The notes: a model not told the origin generated them from the letters alone. Shown: positions 21,503 to 36,109, counted from the first letter of the stretch. The stretch: DNA of 64,000 nt from Selaginella moellendorffii (GCF_000143415.4 NW_003314267.1:482908-546907); one strand, 5' to 3'. A program made the numbers and translations.

Positions 21503-24500
21503 ATCGACGTCCTCGTCGATGCATACTCGAGTCTAGAATACCGCCAAGGAAACAACTCCATAAAAAGTTCACGGTACTCACACTATGTGAGAAATGCACC
21601 AACTTAAATGAGTTAGGGGGAACCTCTTTGTCTAACGCGGATGCGCTACCAGCTCAGACACCTTCCGGCCGTCACCGACAAGGAAATGACCAACGGAGTC
21701 AGCCACCCTTGCTGCTCTGGGAGTCACCCAGCTACAAAAGTGTGATACGCCCTGCCCGCAGAGACATAGAGAGAGAAGCCAGAGGCCCCAACCCTCCTGA
21801 GCAAAGAAACCAAACCCGTCGGTAAGGTTTAGATAGACTACTGTCAACAGGCAGTTTAGAGTTGTTTACACGGTCACGCCCTTTCAACGGAATAAGGAAC
21901 ATCGACAGAGAGGCGGGTTATGTGACCAGTCGACAGTAGCTACCCCATGACTAGAGATTTCAGCATGCACACGAAGTGCCGAAGCCAGTCTGCCTATACT
22001 AGCCCAAACTCAAAGATCAATATATAGGGACTATATCAAAGTCATAAACAATGATATCTTAGAGATTTAATTATCAGTGAATAAAGCTTAGATTAGAACA
22101 CAAAAGTATTCCAAGTAAGTTATCATCCGATAAACTAGTATTACAGTATAGGAACCACCAAGATCATCATAATTTGGCAAACATAGGAATGACCATCCAA
22201 CAAAATTCAATAGCTAGTATATCATCAAGGAAATTCAATGATGAAACTTAACTATTGAAGATAGTAGACAGTAAGCCAACAACTTACTAAAGAGAACTCA
22301 AAGAACACAAAGTATCATTGACTAACAAGCACAATACTCGCGAATGTATCACCCAAAGGAAATAACATCCAAATCTATCAAAACTAACTTGAGCAACAAT
22401 CAACAAATCAAAATGAATGTTGCAAAGCAAACAAACACTTGTTCATATCAACTATTGCACTAGCAAATCTGAATAGATCTCAATCAACAATACCAAGGAA
22501 CCAGAGTTGCTCAAGCAAGTGTTAGCAACATCCTACTGATGTCTCAAACCCAAGACACCAATCCAGAGCAAACCACAAAGAACATGTGGTATTGCGAAAA
22601 GCCAAAAGCCATCAAAGAGAACAACTAACTATCATGAAAGATCATCAATCATCCCATTAATAAAGAGATGCATAATCGTCATTGAAGAAAGAATCCACCA
22701 TCCGGAACAATGGCAAATCTTTTTAGATCAATGATAATCAAGCAAAACCTTCGACAAGGATAATCAACTTTCCTAGATGATAGTCAATCATCACCAATGA
22801 TTGCTAGATGCAAAAGCAAACTTCAACATCGAAGCTAATGAGCCAAAATGCCTTCCCCAACAACTTCTAACAAATGGAACAATGAGCATAAAACTCAAAG
22901 AACCAAAGCTCGAAGAAGCCTATAGCTAAGTCTTGCCTAATAATGATCACGAGTCTCGCATGAACTAACGTCAATGCTAAAGAGAAATCATGGTATAACC
23001 CACGACATCCGCTTTAACACATCCATAAGCTATACTTCATAATGCAAAGCTAATGAAGAGCAGATTTGCATCACTCAAAAGCCAAGCACAATGGAGCTAT
23101 GCTCAACAAATGATCATCTAATCGATCCTCCATGAATCCATCTATACCAAGACGTAGCTCACATCGTAACAAGCACAAGGGGAATCATCAATGATCAATA
23201 TATTCGAATTCAAACCCAATAAGGATTCAAACTTCCCAATATTGATCACTAACTCTTTTGCTTGTAGAGTTAGCATAGTCCACGACTAAATCACTTTTCA
23301 AGGAAAAGCTAAAGCTCAACCCTCTACTAAATAATCTCGTCTAGAAGACAACTAACTCAACTTGCCACTCAGTTCGTTTGAACGTCAACACGGTTGCTAA
23401 CTAGCAATTGCACGAATGCCAACAACACAAAGCTACAGCCAAATCATCAACACTATCTTCATCAAGACTAACGAAACTCGACATCAATCTTGCGGAGAGA
23501 TATCTTATTTCACTGAAATCTCAATATCAACAATGTCAATGACAAAGCATCACTTCAATGCCATCAACATCAGGACAAAGCTAGAAGAAAGCAAGAGTGA
23601 ATCACCACTCGGAGCTTTCCAGCAACCAAGCTAACCAAAGTCGAAGATATTATACTTAGTATCCGAGACCAATCCTTCAGCAATACTCAGTTACAGATAA
23701 CATTTCATCAAAGAGTGAATCACCACATCCAAGACTCAATGAAATCCAACACCACGGACTAAACGTAACCAAATGATATCGACAGAGATAGAATCGATAT
23801 ACTAACATAGAAAACCTATGCAAGTCTAACGATACGATCCTCCACAACACCATCCGGTAAAGCAAGCCCATCACTGCTAAATCATCATCGAGCAAAGCAA
23901 GTGTCAACTGTCCTTGATGAAGTCTACAAGTAATCACTAGTCGCAAAGCAACTAACAATCACTCTTCAACTTGCGTTCACAAGACCCAAACACCAACTCA
24001 TATCATCGAGTCACATACTTGTCCAACATGAACATAATACCCCAGGTATGAGATAAAAGTTCATAGACAAGCACAAATTAAATGACCACTCGAATCCAAC
24101 TCAACCGCAATAAGCTCACTAATGCATTTAGTCAATAGCTCTGAACATGCCTTAAAGAGGCTAGCTATGCATGATCAACACTCAGTCGAAACTAAAGTGA
24201 AGACCATGAGATGGACTCATATTGGTACACAACCTCCTCATAGACAAAGCTATAGTACGGGTACCAACATCGCAACCTCAAACAACTAAATTGGACATCA
24301 CCATCCTCAGCCAAGGCACATGGCCACCAAGACCAAGTCAAGATCAGTGAGAGCTCACTACTCTCATAGAGTCTAACATAATGCAAGGTGCAACCTGCCA
24401 CCGAGCATGATGCTACAAAAGAAAGGCACAAGGGTCACCCTTCTTAGAAAAGCGTAATGGCCACTTTTTTATACCAACTCTAGACTCTATCCAACTTAAT

Positions 24501-26450
24501 TGCCTTAGCCCCAAAAGTCAGCATCCCTTTCGGGTCACATCATACAAACTACCTACTAAGGTCTAAGCTAACCAAAGTCAACTCCAACCCCTTCACTAGT
24601 TTGTACTGACTTACGAAAACGGAATGGTTTTCGTGCAAAGTGATTAATAGGTCAGCCATTAGAAAAGTCTAAGAAAATTTATGGAAAATTTTCCATCCTA
24701 GAGAAAGAATGACTCTCAGTCCAGGAGTGCAAACTTTCAAGACTCAACCAACTTCCTCCTACAAACAATTTCACATAGGTTCACCTCAACACAAATTCTC
24801 ATCATCCAACAATATGCTTAAGCATCGAACATCTTTGCCCATCTAATCGATATCCAACACCGACATCTGCAAAGTGCAAGAATGAACATCCAAGGCTTGA
24901 TCACGAAGATCACATCTTCGGATATCCACATTGCACTAACACTCTTCTTCAACCACCTTCAAGATTCAATGTGAAGCCAAAACACTAACAAGAAAAATGA
25001 CATAGAAAATCAAGGTCCAAGGAAAATTCCTCATCACTTGAAGTAACAATGCCACTTCCACCAACACAAGTGCTAGCGATGTTAATGCGTCAACCTCACA
25101 CCTTCTCCATCCAATAATCTACTCCAAGTGCTAACGGATCAACTGATGAGTTATAGCAAATGAATGCTACAACCCATTCCCAACACCTTATGGGCAAACC
25201 CTCAAGGAAACAAGGTACCAACATAAGCTTAGCATAATGGACCACCATTGAGAATCCAGTCAAAGCTACTATAATGCTACTTCGTGCAAGTAGACTAGCT
25301 TCTCCATCAACCACTTTGGGGTTGATCATCATTTACCCAAGCAACTTCGTAAACACATTGCTCATTATCACATGGATATGATATAAATCACAATGACTTG
25401 ATCATCAATTGAGTAACGCAATGAGCAAGGCTTATGTCATTACTTCAAACGTTTATGTGAATATCAAATGCCAACTCGATTCGACAAAATGCAACATAAA
25501 TGCCACACTCCACCAATAGAGATTTACGACACCCAACACCACTAACTTTTGTTCACAACACGGACAAGCTCATGCCACTCTCTTTCCGACCAAACTCAAC
25601 ACTAATCTAACACCAAGCTACTCAAGGAGCAATAGCAAGGTTCCCCAGAAAAGAATTGAGCATTGCAACCCAAGTCTTCCAATAGCGAGCCTAGACAAAA
25701 TGGTTTGGTGTTTCACCACTATCCATCCCATAACTCACCATTGTAAGACCACCATCTCCAACATGCATCAAGATAGGGACTCTTGATTGCATGATGTGAA
25801 CACAAGCAATGAGTTAACACCTCGTTGCAGATCATCTCTCCAAGAAGAGAAAATGATTTACGTATTTGATCCTCCGTCCCCGATGACTCTCTTTTCGGTC
25901 TCATCTTTGACCAAACCTCAAGCTTGCTCTCACACTGCCTTCAGCTCAATCGAAGAAAAGTTTATGAGAGAGCACGGCAATGATTACTTGAACCAATAGA
26001 CTATTCCCTACAATCTTGATTGATCCAATTATAATCATGCCTAGGAAGGATCCACTAGTGCCGTGCTAAACAGCTACGGACCAGCCTATTTGCCACTCAT
26101 AACAAACCCATGTAGGTTTGCTTTCACCCATGGTACAAGGAATAACTCACGGAACCACTAATAGGCTAACATTAATCCTGCCAACTCAAAGAGTAACCTC
26201 GAGTTGCTAATGTGCCTCACTCACGAGCCCAAGCTCAAACTCGTGTGAACGGAACATCTCCAATCCATCCTATGAGCCCAAGCGCAAGCTCACATCATAA
26301 GGTACAAAAAGGTAACCAAACCTATCCCAAGGAACCAATGCGAAGTCTTTGCACCAAAACGTGTACCCACTCGGATCATCGTTTTCATCTCTGCGTATGC
26401 AACAAGACTAGTTGCCCAATCTCATTGAATAGTACTCGCTGAGACTCATT

Positions 26451-26461
26451 CTCTGATACCA
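26451..26461 (-). other. tRNA-iMet primer-binding site, younger copy
   Basis: TGGTATCAGAG on the minus strand, two bases inside the LTR end. It matches the 3' end complement of plant initiator tRNA-Met. Confidence 0.8.
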
Positions 26462-26463
26462 AA

Positions 26464-27610
26464 TGTAGCGCACGTGGTTTTGACCCTTTATCCTATGGTG
26501 ATTTACCATAGGATAACACCACGAAGCAAAACCTAAACCCTCTTTGTGCCACGTGACAGATGCCACGTGTCACATGCCACGTGTCCATGCCACGTGTCCA
26601 TAGGAACCCGAGGTTCATGGCCTTGGGCCACTGAACAAAGGAACGGTGCCAAACTCCCAAGCGTGACGCCAAGGAGTGATGGAACCGAACCACGGAGCAA
26701 CTCCCGAGCATACAGCCCAAGGAGCGAAGGGACAGGGGCCTGGAGCGACTTGGAACAGTCCTAGAGCAACCAGCATCCCAATGCCAGGACCAGCACGCAA
26801 AACGGAGCCAAACGGAGTCTGGCGCTATTTCGGCATACCGGTGGCCTAACGCGAGGACATGGGTACTCCACCAGCTAGCATGGAATGGAACTTGGGCTTA
26901 GACCCAAGCCGGACGCAGAACAAGGACAGGCACGCAAGCGGGAGCTAGACTATGCCTCAGGTTGGTCGGCCATGCCCGACCTACCCACTATCCCTACTAT
27001 ACATTTGGAACCCCCCATAGCCCCCCCCCCTTGAGGAACACACGCTTTGGGCTTTCACCCCAAGCCTCCCTTAGTATCAGGAGTTAGTCTATGGGACAAA
27101 CTCGAAACTTACTAAATATGGAATGTCCTTAGATTGCGAATTTGGACACGGGACGAACACCATTGTGTTCAAGCCAATCTCTACATTCCGTAGATATGCC
27201 AAAATGAGCAAATCTGGACACTTTCCATAAATAGCATTTGGGACCGAAATGAGACTAACACAAAGGGCATGATAGCGAGGGTGTTTGGCAGACACGGTAA
27301 GCTATCATGTAGCGATATTGAGGGACCAATCTCAATACGCGAGGGTTCTTCTCACTAGCCAGTGCAAGACATAACGAGACGGGAACTCCTTACCGGGCTA
27401 AGTATGCTTAGCTAATAACACGTAGGAATTCCGTCCTTATGCTCGTCCGGTCTAAGTACACTCGAAATGCCCAGTTAACTCCACTAGCACAAGAGGGACT
27501 GATAAAGGGTCCAGCAATACCGACCTCCTGCCGTCGTGGCAGTAAGGTAAGAGTGTCCGTAAGGACTGGTCGACAGGTAACTTTCGATGACCAAAGTCAC
27601 ATTCGCGACA
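26464..27610 (-). repeat. LARD-like LTR 2, shared by both units
   Basis: 1,147 bp. It matches LTR 1 at about 99% except for a cluster of differences near its right end (GATGACCAAAG versus GATACCCGAAG at about 27588-27595). Right of this point the sequence takes on the decayed character of the second internal region. Confidence 0.88.
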
Positions 27611-30600
27611 CTCTCCCCCCCTTGGGAAGATCGACATCCTCGTTGATGCATACTCCAGTCTAGAATACCGCCAAGGAAACAACTCCATAAAAAGTTCACG
27701 ATACTCACACTATGTGAGAAATGCACCAACTTAAATGAGTTAGAGGGTAACCTCTTTGTCTAACGCGGATGCGCTACCAACTTAGACACCTTCCGGCCAT
27801 CACCGACAAGGAAATGACCAACGAAGTCAACCACCCTTGCTACTCTAGGTGTCACCCAGCTACAAAAGTGTGATATGCCCCTGCCCGCAAGGACATAGAG
27901 AGAAAAGCTAGAGGCCCCAACCCTCCTGAGCAAAGAAACCAAACCCGTCGGTAAGGTTTAGATAGACTATTGTAAACAGGCAGTTAGAGTTGTTTACACG
28001 GTCACGCCCTTTCAACGGAATAAAAAACATCGACAGAGAGGCGGATTATGTGACCAGTCGACAGTAGCTACCCCATGACTAGAGATTTCACCATGCACAC
28101 GAAGTGCCAAAGCCAGTTTGCCTATACTGGCCCAAACTCAAAGATCAATATATGAACTATATCAAAGTCATAAACAATGATATCGTAGAGTCGTAGTTAT
28201 CAGTGACTATATCTTACATTAGAACACAAAAGTATTCCAAGAAAGTTATCATCCGATAAACCAGTATTATAGGATAGGAACCACCAAGATCACTACCATT
28301 GGAAAATATAGAATGCATCATCCAACAAAATTCAATAGGAAGTAGATCATCAAGTAAACTCAATGATGAAACTTAACTACCGAAAATGGCAGATAGCATG
28401 CCAAACAACTCACAAAACACAACTCAAAGAACACAAAATATCATTGACTGACAAGCACAATACTCGCGAATGTATAACCCGAAGGAAATAACATCCCAAC
28501 CTACCAGAACTAACTTGAGCAAAAATTAACAGAATAGAATGAATGCAGTAAGACCAACAAACACTCAGTCATGCCAACTATTGCACTAACCAATTTGAAT
28601 AGATCCCGGTCAATAATACCAAGGAACCAGAGTTGCTTAAGCAAGTGTCAATAACATCCTATTGATGTCTCAAACCCAAAAGACCAATTCAAGGCAAACC
28701 ATAAAGAACATGTGGTAATGCAAAAAGCCATAAGCCATCAAAGAGAACAACTAACCATCATGAAAGATCATCAATCATCCCATCAATAAAGAGATGCAAA
28801 ATCATCGTCTAAGAAGGAATCCACCATCCCGAAGAATAGCAAATCAATCTAGATCAACGATAATCAAGCTAAACCTCTGACAAGGATAATCAATTATCCC
28901 AGATGATAGTCAAACATCACCAATGATTGCTAGATGCAAATACTAACTTCAACATCGAAGCTAGGAGCCAAAATGTCTTCCCCAACAACTTTTAACAAAT
29001 GAAACAATGAGCATAAAACTCAAAGAACCAAAAGCTTGAAGAAGCATATAGCCAAGTCTTGCCTAATAATGATCACAAGTCTCATAGAAACTAACTTCAA
29101 TGCTAAAGAAGAAATCATGATGCAACTCACAATTTCTTCCTCAACACATCCATAAGCTAAACTTTATAATGCCAAAGCTAATGAATGCATCAATCCAAAA
29201 GCTAAGCACAATGGAGCTATGCCCAACAAGTGATCAGTAAACGATCCTCCATAAATCCATTTTATAGCAAGACGTAATTCACTTCATAACAAGCACAAGA
29301 AGAATCATCAATGATTGATATAGTCTAACTCAAATCCAATAGGGACTCAAATTTTTTAATATCGAACACTAATTCGTCCTCTCGTGAAGTTAGCATAGTT
29401 CACGACAAAATCATTTTTCAAGGAAAAGCTAAAGCTCAACCCCTACTAAACAATCTCATCTAGAACACAACTAACTCAAACTTGCCACTCAGTTCATTTG
29501 AACGTCAATACAGTTGCTAACTAGCAAATGCATGAATGCCAACAACATAGAGTTACAACCAAATCATCAACACTATCTTCATCAAGCCTAATGAAACTCA
29601 ATATCAATCCTAAGAAGAGACATCTCATTTCACCTGAATCCCAATACTAACGATGTCAACGATAGGGCATCACTTCAATGTCATCAACACCATAACAAAG
29701 CTAGAAGAAAGCAAGAGTGAATCACCACTCAAAGCTTTCTAGCAACCAAGCTAACCAAAGTCGAAGACACCTTAGTCAGTATCTGAGACCAATCCTCCAA
29801 CAATACTCAGTTACAGATAACACATCATCAAGGAGTGATTCACCACGTCCAAGACTCAATGAAATCCAACACTACGGACTAAATGTAACCAAATGGTATC
29901 AACAGAGGTAAAGTCGACATGCCAACATGAAAAACTCATGTAAGTCTAACGACACGATCCTCCGCAACACCACCAGGTAAAACAAACCCATCACTGCTAA
30001 ATCATCACCAAGCAAAGCAAGTGTCAACAGTCCTTGACGAAGTCTACAAGTAATCACTAGTCGCAAAGCAACTAACAATCACTCCTCAACTTGCCTTCAC
30101 AAGACCCAAACACCACCTTTTGTCATCAAGTTATATACTTTGTCCAACATGAACGTGATACCTCAGGCACGAGATAAAGGTTCATGGACAAGCACGAACT
30201 AAATGACTACTCGAATCCAAATCAACCGCAATGAACTCACTAATGCATTTAGCCAATAGCTCTGAGCATGCCTTGAAGAGGCTAGCTATGCGTAATCAAC
30301 ATTTAGTCGAAACTAAAGTGAAGACCACAAGATGGACTCATATCGGTACACAACCTCCTTATAAACACAGCTATAATACGGGTACCGACATTTCAACTTG
30401 CAAACAACTATGTTAGACATCACCATCCTTAGCCAAGGCACAGGGCCACCAAGACCAAGTCAAGATTAGTGAGAGCTCACTACTCTCATATAGTTTAATG
30501 AAATGCAAGGTGAAACCTACCACCAAGCACAACGCTACAAAAGAAAGGCACAAAGGTCACCTTTCTTAGAAAAGTGTAACGGCCACTTTTCTACATCAAC

Positions 30601-33600
30601 TCTAGACTCTATCCAACTCAATTGTTTTAGCCCCAAAAGTCAACATCCCTTTCGGGCCGCATTATATAAACTACCTACCAGGGTCTAAGCTAACTAAAGT
30701 CAACTCCAACCCTTTCACTAGTTTGTACTAGCTTACGAAAATGGAATGGTTTTCGGCAAAGTGACCAACAGATCAGCCATTGGAGAAGTCTAAGAAAATT
30801 TGTGGAAAATTTCCATCCTAGAGAAAGAATGACTCTTAGTCTAGGAATGCAAACTTTCAAGACTCAACCAACTTCCTCCTACTAACAACTTCACATAAAT
30901 TCACCTCAACACAAATTTTCATGACCTATAATATGCTTAAGCATCGAACATCTTTGCCCATCTAACCGATATCCAACATTGACATCCACAAAGTGCAAAA
31001 TGAACATCCAAGGCTTGATCATGAAGACCACATCTTCGGATATCCACATTGCACTAACACTCTTCTTCAATCACCTTCAAGATCCAATGTGAAGCCAAAA
31101 CACTAATAAGAAAAATGACATAAAAAATCAAGGTCCAAGGAAAATTCCTAATCACTCAAAATAACAATGCCACTTCCACTAACACAAGTGCTAGTGATGT
31201 CAATGCCCTAACTACACACCTTCTCCATCCAATAATCTACTCCAAGTGCTAATGGATCAACCGATGAACTATAACAAATGAATGCTATAACCCTTTTCCA
31301 ACACCTTAGTGGGCAAACTTAAGGAAGCAAGGTACCAACTTAAGCTTAGCATAATGGACCATCATTAAGAATCCAGTCAAAGCTACTACAATGCTACTTC
31401 ATGCAAGTAGACTAGCTTCTCCATCAACCACTTTGGGGTTGATCATCATTTACCCAAGCAACTTCGTAAACACATTGCTCATTATCACATGGATATGATA
31501 TAAATCACAATGACTTGATCATCAATCAAGCAACACTATGAGCAATGCCCATATCACTACTGCAAAGGTTTATGTGAATATCAAGTGCCAACTCGATTCG
31601 ACAAAATGCAACATAAATGCTACACCCCATCAAATAGAGATCTACAACACCTAACACCACTAACTTTTGTTTACAACACGAACAAGCTCATGCCACTCTC
31701 TTTCCAACCAAACTCAACACTAATTCAACACCAAGCTACTCAAGGAGCAATAACAAGGTTCCCCAGAAAAGAATTAAGCATTGCAACCCAAGTCTTCCAA
31801 TAGCAAGCTTAGACAAAATGATATAACACTTCACCGCTATCCATCCCACAACTTACCATTGTAAGACCACCATCTCCAATATGCATCAGGATATAGACTC
31901 TTGATTGCATGATGTGAACACAAGCAATGAGTTAACACTTCGTTGCAAATCATCTCTTCAAGAAGAGAAAATGATTTACGTATTTGATCCTCTGTCCTCA
32001 ATGACTCTCTTTTCGGTCTCATCTTTGACCAAACCTCAAGCTTGCTTTCGCACTGCCTTCAGTTCAATCCAAGAAAAGTTTATGAGAGAGCACAGCCATG
32101 ACTACTTAAACTAATAGACTAATCCCTATAGTCTTGATTGATCCACTTATAATCATACTTAGGAAGGATCCATTAGTGCCATGCTAAACAGCTACGGACC
32201 AGCCTATTTGCCACTCATAGCAAACCCAGGGAGGTTTGCTTTCACCCATGGTACAAGGAATAACTCATGGAACCACCGATAGGCTATCATTAATCCTGCC
32301 AACTCAAAGTGCAATCTTGAGTTGCTAATGTGCCTCATTCACGAGCCTAAACGTAAACTCATGCAACCGGAATAACTCAGTCCACCCTATGAGCCCAAGA
32401 GCAAGCTCACATAATATGGAACAAGAAGGTAACCAAATCCATACCCAAGGAACAATTGCGAAGTCTTTTGCACCCAAACGTATACCCACTCAGATCATCG
32501 TTTTCATCTCTGCGTATGCAACGAGACTAGTTGCCCAATTTCATTGGATAGTACTCGCCGAGACTTTTTCTCTAATACCAAATGTAGCGCACGTGGTTTT
32601 GACCCTTTGTCCTATGGTGATTTACCATAGGATAACACCACGAAGCGGAACCTAAACCCTCTTTGTACCACGTGACAGATGCCACATGTCACATGCCACA
32701 TGTCCATGCCATGTGTCTATAGGAACCCGAGGTTCAGGGCCTTGGGCCACTGAACGAAGGAACAGTGCCAAACTCTTAAGCGTGGAGCCAAGGAGTGATG
32801 GAACCGGACCACAAAGCAACTCCCGAGCATACAGCCCAATGAGTGAAGGGACAAGGGCCTGAGGCGACTTGGAATAGTCCTGGAGCAACTAGCATCCCAA
32901 TGCCAGGACCAGCACGCAAAACGGAGCCAAACGGAGTTTGGTGCTATTTCGGCATACCGGTGGCCTAACATGAGAGTATGGGTACTCCACCAGCTAGCAT
33001 GGAATGGAACTTGGGCTTAGACCCAAGCCGGACGTAGAACAAGGACAGGCACGCAAGCGGGAGCTAGACTATGCCTCAGGTTGGTCAGCCATGCCCGACC
33101 TACCCACTATCCCTACTATACATTTGAAACCCCCCATAGCCCCCCCCCCCCCCCTTCCCTTGAGGAACACACGCTTTGGGCTTTCACCCCAAGCCTCCCT
33201 TAGTATCTGCAGTTAGTCTCTGGGACAAGCTCAAAACTTACTAAATGTGGAATGTCTCTAGATTGTGAATTTGGACACGGGACGAACACCATTGTGTTCA
33301 GGACGATCTCTACATTCCATAGATATGCCAAATGAGCAAATCTAGACACTTTCCATAAATAGCATCTGGGACGAATTGAGACTAACACAAAAGGCATGAT
33401 AGCGAGGGTGTTTGGCAGACATGGTAAGCTATCATCTAGCAATGTTGAGGGACCAATCTCAATATTGCGGGGGTTCTTGATACTAGCAAGTGCAAGCCAA
33501 TGACTCAAGTTTCTCAAACCAGGCCGAGTATGCTCAGCAAGAAACACATAGGGTTCCTACCTTATGTTTATCCAATCTAAGTGCATGGTCATTAACCAAT

Positions 33601-33729
33601 TTCTCAACTAGCTCAAGTGGGAACTGATAACAGGTCCAGCAATACCGACTTCCTGCCATTGCGGCAGCAAGGTAAGAGTGTCCGTAAGGACTGGTCGACA
33701 GGTAACTTTCGATACCCAAAGTCACATTT
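27611..33729 (-). mobile_element. Older LARD-like unit: internal region plus LTR 3
   Basis: The internal region 27611-32582 (4,972 bp) is colinear with 21484-26463 but clearly more diverged, with many CpG-to-TpG/CpA changes and small indels. Its primer-binding site at 32570-32580 has mutated (TGGTATTAGAG). LTR 3 (32583 to about 33729) is several percent diverged from LTRs 1 and 2. Its end has lost the GCGACA terminus and passes into AT-rich DNA. No coding capacity. The unit is an older insertion fused to the younger one through a common LTR. Confidence 0.82.
32583..33729 (-). repeat. LARD-like LTR 3, decayed
   Basis: Starts TGTAGCGCACG and ends around GTCACATTTG. Three of its four clustered CACGTG boxes have become CACATG or CATGTG. 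The poly-C tract is the longest of the four copies. The hairpin is kept with one change. Confidence 0.85.
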
Positions 33730-35438
33730 GATGTTAAGAGATGAGGATATATAATATGAAAACATTTATCAGTAAATAAAAATTTAAGCTCTTAATGCAA
33801 TGTTCATGTAGAAATTATATATATGCATAGCCTTAATAGGACTCAACAATGATTAAATTTTCTTGAAATGAAGTAAATAAATATACCAAATGTGTTGTTT
33901 AATCTGTATAAAGGACTGGATTACTATCTTATAGATACAAATTTGATGCACACATTGATAGATTCTAGTGCATATGGATAAAAAGAAGAACTATTATGCT
34001 ATCAATGTGGTAATTATTATTAGTAGAATTAAATCTCTATAATACTTATTACCATTACTTTACATATCCAAAGACATTATAGAAAAAAATATTGATGCTT
34101 TTAATATTTTTTTTGAGCATATCATAGAGAAAGATAAGATGGAACTCCATATGAGGGTGAGAAAAGAATTCTCGCTGCTATAGGCATTTTTACACAATAA
34201 AATGTTGGAATATTTTATTCATGATTTTTTATATGTAATGTTGCTCTTTAACTACAATGCTATATAATGGTTTTTTCTTATCTCTCTTTTTGATTTGTCA
34301 ATGTTATAATTTAAGCCACATGTTTTTTGTTACTAAAAAGAACCCACTAGTCTATAATTACATCATATAATAATAAAAATCCAACCATTATCTAAGAAAA
34401 TCTGTTTATAGTGGATATATCTAAAATATGCTTTGATATTCTTGGATATTTTATCATCTAATATCGAACAGTTGTTATTTATCTATATTAATATTGTATT
34501 ATAATTCATATACTTTCCTAAACACTACCATATTATCTTTACAAGTTATCAACATGTTTATAATTATAGATTTCTGATTGATCAATTGAATCAATAAATA
34601 ATAATAAACAGGAAAACACTACTATTAAACAAATAAAATATTATTGCATGCAACACACAGAAAATTATTTATTATTTCCAGCCCATCTTATGAAATACAA
34701 CAATGGTTTAGAGCCCTACTATTACTCTAAATTTAGATGCATAACCAACATGCTCCTCTAGTCATTTTTATCTTGGTTCATACAATAAATAAAAGACGGA
34801 AATATTCCTTTAATTTAAATTCCTATTATTATTGCATTAGCAAATGATTTTTGATTTTCTCCTCTAAAAATTTACTTGAATTTTGATTGATTATTATCTT
34901 TTATCTAAACGCTTTTTTCCTCTTTCCTTCTGAACTTTGATCCAGCTTTAACTAAAATTGGCTAATTCACTTCATGAATGGAGATCACGTATTCTAAGCA
35001 AATCAGAACTTTCAATATGCAAGAGCAAGTAGTAGATATGATTAATTGATTTCAACACTATTAACATAGCTTATAGCTAATACATACCAAGTCTTTGACA
35101 CCATAAAATAAATTTGTATATGTTTAATTTTTGCTATTTTGCTCTATTTTGCCAAGAGAGATTGAGAGTATTCCTAGGAGATTATATTATGGTTCAGATT
35201 AAACCATAATTGATGTGAAGAAGATATTACCTTCAGGATTAGAGATCAGGAGACAATACAGAATACTTACTAGAGATATTACATCACTCCTCTGATCCAA
35301 AATACTCCTTTAGAAGAGTTGGTTTTAGTAGATTTTAATGTACATTTATCAAGCATTGCCGTGGCATTGGAAGAAGTATATTTCTCGCATCTTTGCAGAC
35401 AAGGGATTAGGGTTTTGGGGCTAGGGTTTTACGGAGAA
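33730..35438. other. AT-rich spacer between the LTR array and the RPA12 gene
   Basis: No gene or clear repeat seen up to about 35300. The last 40 bp before the RPA12 ATG carry two telo-box-like motifs (ATTAGGGTTTTG and CTAGGGTTTTA, 35407-35431). Confidence 0.5.
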
Positions 35439-36109
35439 ATGGGGGGAAGAAGCGACTGCGATTTCTGCGCCCTCTGTGGCACAATGCTCGTCTACGAGTC
35501 TGCTACAACCGCATCGTGTGCACTCTGTAAGGCGCAGCGCAACGCCGAAGGTATGATCCATCGATCGATCGCTCATTTTTTGCTCATAAATTCTCTCTTT
35601 GGTGTTCTTGTTTATATATATTCTACACAGTGGTCCAGGAGGAGGTGTGGTGTACAATCAACGCCGAGGTACAATGCTGTCTTTTGCAGTTTAAATGGAG
35701 GATGTGTATTTGCGGCATTTATTTCTGTGTAGGATTTGGCCCGGAGGCTTGGAATCGATCCTCTCGTTCTACCAGAACTTGATCTCAAAACCGTGGATCA
35801 AACTGACGAAGGCCCGAAGAAGGCTGTCGTAAGTTTTCTTGTCTTTCTTCTTCCGGAGAATCTTCTTTTCTCTTTTATAAATGTCGAACTACGCACTGTA
35901 GGTGAACGAGGATTGTCCGAAATGCAAAAATCCGCAGCTCGAGTACTACACGAGACAGGTATATAGATTGATAGTTTTTTTTTGTCTTTCGCTTTTTTTC
36001 TACACTGTTTATACACTTTTTCCACCCGCAGCTGCGCTCTGCTGATGAAGGCCAAACAGTGTTCTACGAGTGTCCCAAGTGCCGGCACAAGTTCTCGCAA
36101 AACACGTAA
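35439..36109 (+). CDS. RNA polymerase I subunit RPA12 (A12.2)
   Basis: Five exons: 35439-35550, 35631-35668, 35733-35828, 35902-35958, 36032-36109. The introns are 64-80 bp, GT-AG and in phase, giving 126 aa, the same length as the human subunit. The N-terminal zinc ribbon shows [10 protein letters not shown] and later CALCKA. The C-terminal TFIIS-type ribbon has [15 protein letters not shown], then [19 protein letters not shown], with the [11 protein letters not shown] hairpin whose D-E pair enters the active centre to stimulate RNA cleavage. It belongs to the rRNA-synthesising polymerase in the nucleolus. The N-terminal ribbon and length favour RPA12 over the Pol II subunit RPB9 and Pol III RPC11. 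Telo-boxes just upstream fit co-regulation with ribosome production. Confidence 0.93.

Larger units (their letters stand above)
20348..27610 (-). mobile_element. Non-autonomous LTR retroelement (LARD-like), younger copy
   Basis: LTRs at 20348-21483 and 26464-27610 are near identical (about five substitutions plus a 14-bp indel and a poly-C length change). The internal region 21484-26463 is 4,980 bp. A primer-binding site complementary to initiator tRNA-Met (TGGTATCAGAG on the minus strand) lies 2 bp from the right LTR. A polypurine tract (AAGGGGGGGAGAG on the minus strand) abuts the left LTR. The element is therefore transcribed leftwards. No frame longer than about 95 codons exists inside, and none resembles gag or pol, so the element must rely on enzymes supplied elsewhere. 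The left LTR is inserted into the inverted-repeat arm at 20347/20348. Confidence 0.85.

Noticed and set aside
20962..21602. Several 60-80 codon frames repeated in each LTR copy
   Set aside because: They recur only because the LTR recurs, differ by frame-breaking changes between copies, and match no known protein.
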